From: Sistotremastrum niveocremeum HHB9708
Taxonomy: Eukaryota > Basidiomycota > Agaricomycetes > Sistotremastrales > Sistotremastraceae
Length of the DNA stretch: 64,000 nt
NCBI GenBank assembly: GCA_001630475.1
Contig: KV419398.1
Span: 98,453 to 162,452 of the forward strand
Direction: 5' to 3'
The position numbers and the translations under genes were made by a program. The notes under the pieces are model-generated. The model did no database searches. It was not told the DNA's origin and saw nothing but the letters and a program-made list of their open reading frames with translations. Of this stretch, positions 62,353 to 64,000 are shown one piece after another (the first letter of the stretch is position 1; every line of letters starts with the position of its first letter).

Positions 62353-63310
62353 CGTGCGAGCTCTCAACGTCCAAGGTGCTGTCAAAAGTATATCGAGTCG
62401 TCTATAGTATCTACCCTGTTCACTTTAGAAATTTAAAGCAGATTTATAGCCCATTAGCAACTGTACAAATAAAGAAATCAGCGATGGCTGGTCGAATAAA
62501 TCCCGGAAGCATTACACCAGTGTGTTATGGGCACGAAGAACTCACCACAAGATCGCTCAATAAGTGCTTGTCAATTCAAGCAGAGCGCGGGGCTACCAGC
62601 TTCCTGTCGTACCGACGCATGTGGCGAAAAGGCTCCGAAAGGGGTCCGGGGCAGCGCCCCGGGCGAAAAATGATAATTTGAGAGGACTAAAAGACCGGAA
62701 TCACGTCAAATCTCTTTCGATGAATCTCCTGGCCCAGTTGGAGTCCATCCATGAATTTATTGAGCTTGAATTTTCCGCATATAGCCCATTCGAGCCTTCC
62801 TTGAGCTAGTCTTTTGGTGTATTCAAAGCCGCAAATGATACAATTTATTCTACGAAGAGATTAATGAGGTTTGGCTCATATAAAAGTGGTGAACCAACGC
62901 AGTGACGGTAAGAAGATATAATGTTTACCTCCTTCACATGTTGAACCGCGCCGATAGGCGCGCGCGCGACAGCGTTTTAACTCCAAAAATCACTCCAGAA
63001 TACATTCAAAACCATGTTTGAATTCGCATAATTATGTATGATTTGATAATGATCTTCACAGAAAATGCTACCGAAGTTCCCTTTATCTCTCTCCCTTTTC
63101 TTTCTTTTCCTTTCTTTTTCTCTTTCTTTTCGGGCCGAAATACCCCCTTCTTTGAGGGGAAAACCTTCCGAAGTTCAGCAGACCAGACTCAGGCGGGCGT
63201 CTATTTTTCAGTTTCGCCTTCAAGTTCAATTTAGCGCTCTGCTCTGCTCCGAGTCATCGTCCCTTTTATGCATTGCATCGTTATCGGCGGCCCTTTCTGA
63301 TACATCCAAG
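62353..63310. other. Intergenic region with GC hairpin
   Basis: Holds a perfect 7-bp stem with 3-nt loop (CCGGGGC-AGC-GCCCCGG, 62646-62662), then AT-rich DNA and a long pyrimidine tract (63090-63135). A rightward frame of about 100 codons crosses the hairpin but has no protein character. Confidence 0.4.
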
Positions 63311-64000
63311 ATGGTTTCGGTATGAGTAATTCTCAGCAGCTTCCCAGACACTTGTACTCACGACTGCTTGTTTGAATTCTCTATCCACAGATTTTGCGCG
63401 GCTCAACTCGTCAACTTGGATACTTGGATGTGGTCCAACCCTCACGCTATTATGCGTCCTCTTCGTCTCAAGGATCTGTGATAGACAAAATCCTGGATTT
63501 ACATTGAGCATCACTCGACAGATCTTTACCCCTTTGCGCATGGTACGTGGGCTGAGCTCTTTTCTCAATCTAGATCTTCGCTAAGACATTTCTTTCCATG
63601 TCTGCAGGCACTTCGTCCGGTTGCCCGAGGAATAATAATATCCATCGTTGTCTTTTAACACGTTGTGGGGTCTCTCGACCTCATGAGATTCCGTTTCCTG
63701 GCCTGGAAGGTCGTCACCGAGTCCCTACCTCAGACCACACTTCGTTCGGAATCCCGCGCTCTGTAATTCAGCGGTGTCAAGCTACCACTTCAAACCGTCA
63801 ATCGCTGCTAATGGGGTTGCAAAATGAATATTTTCGGGTTGCGGGCAGGGCGGGGAGGTTGGGCGAGCGACATTCAACATTTCTCATCAAGTAAGTACGC
63901 ATCTCTTCTACCATATGCCGGTGTCTTATCTCAGCCGCCTGTCCATAATAGCCCTTAATATCGGAGACATTTGTCCCCTAATACAGCAATATCTCTGCTG
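63311..64000 (+). CDS. Possible 5' end of a gene cut by the window edge
   Basis: ATG at 63311 gives three codons, then an intron (GTATGA to CACAG) and an exon from 63391 reading ILRGSTRQLGYLDVVQ and PSRYYASSSSQGS. This is Arg/Ser/Tyr-rich and acid-poor, like a mitochondrial leader. Later exons are not resolved. It follows a pyrimidine tract at 63090-63135, common in fungal core promoters. Confidence 0.22.

Noticed and set aside
62376-62681. Open frame crossing the GC hairpin
   Set aside because: It depends on the palindrome for part of its length and shows no conserved protein motif.

Overview
The window looks like a nuclear contig from a filamentous basidiomycete, probably Agaricomycetes. 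Genes are split by many 45-65 nt GT-AG introns, mitochondrial leaders are Arg-rich, and gene families typical of that group are present (multi-exon P450s, an NRPS-like adenylation/thiolation/reductase enzyme, a seven-helix protein of a common mushroom type, a DUF6697-like protein). All gene models were spliced by eye: exon edges are good where protein motifs cross them and less certain elsewhere.

Left arm (1-19.3 kb): a mitochondrial 2Fe-2S ferredoxin and histidinol phosphatase diverge from one short promoter. A cytochrome P450 (CYP-A), a full ABCC/MRP-type transporter, an RNase III-domain protein and an adaptin-type large subunit follow. Apart from the P450 and the transporter, these look like housekeeping genes.

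Centre (19.5-41.9 kb): a short-chain dehydrogenase (SDR-A), a flavin-dependent halogenase, an O-methyltransferase and a 1483-residue NRPS-like carboxylic acid reductase, separated by long gene-poor stretches. I read these as the core of an undescribed specialised-metabolite locus. The simplest product consistent with the enzymes is a chlorinated, O-methylated aryl aldehyde or alcohol; this is inference.

Right arm (42-64 kb): a tiny His/Gly-rich protein, several weak small-gene candidates, a coiled-coil/DUF6697-like protein, a seven-helix membrane protein, a tandem pair of SDRs (SDR-B, SDR-C), a Lys-rich single-span protein, a second P450 (CYP-B) and a second class I methyltransferase. CYP-B is a close paralogue of CYP-A, and SDR-B/C are paralogues of SDR-A, so tailoring families are shared across both sides of the core.

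The most unusual structural feature is the number of microexons: 12 nt at the same place in both P450s, 13 nt at the same place in all three SDRs, 8 nt in the O-methyltransferase and 15 nt in the seven-helix gene. Automated gene callers would probably break these genes. A short hAT-like MITE candidate lies near the right end. I found no retroelement, CRISPR array, rRNA or convincing tRNA.
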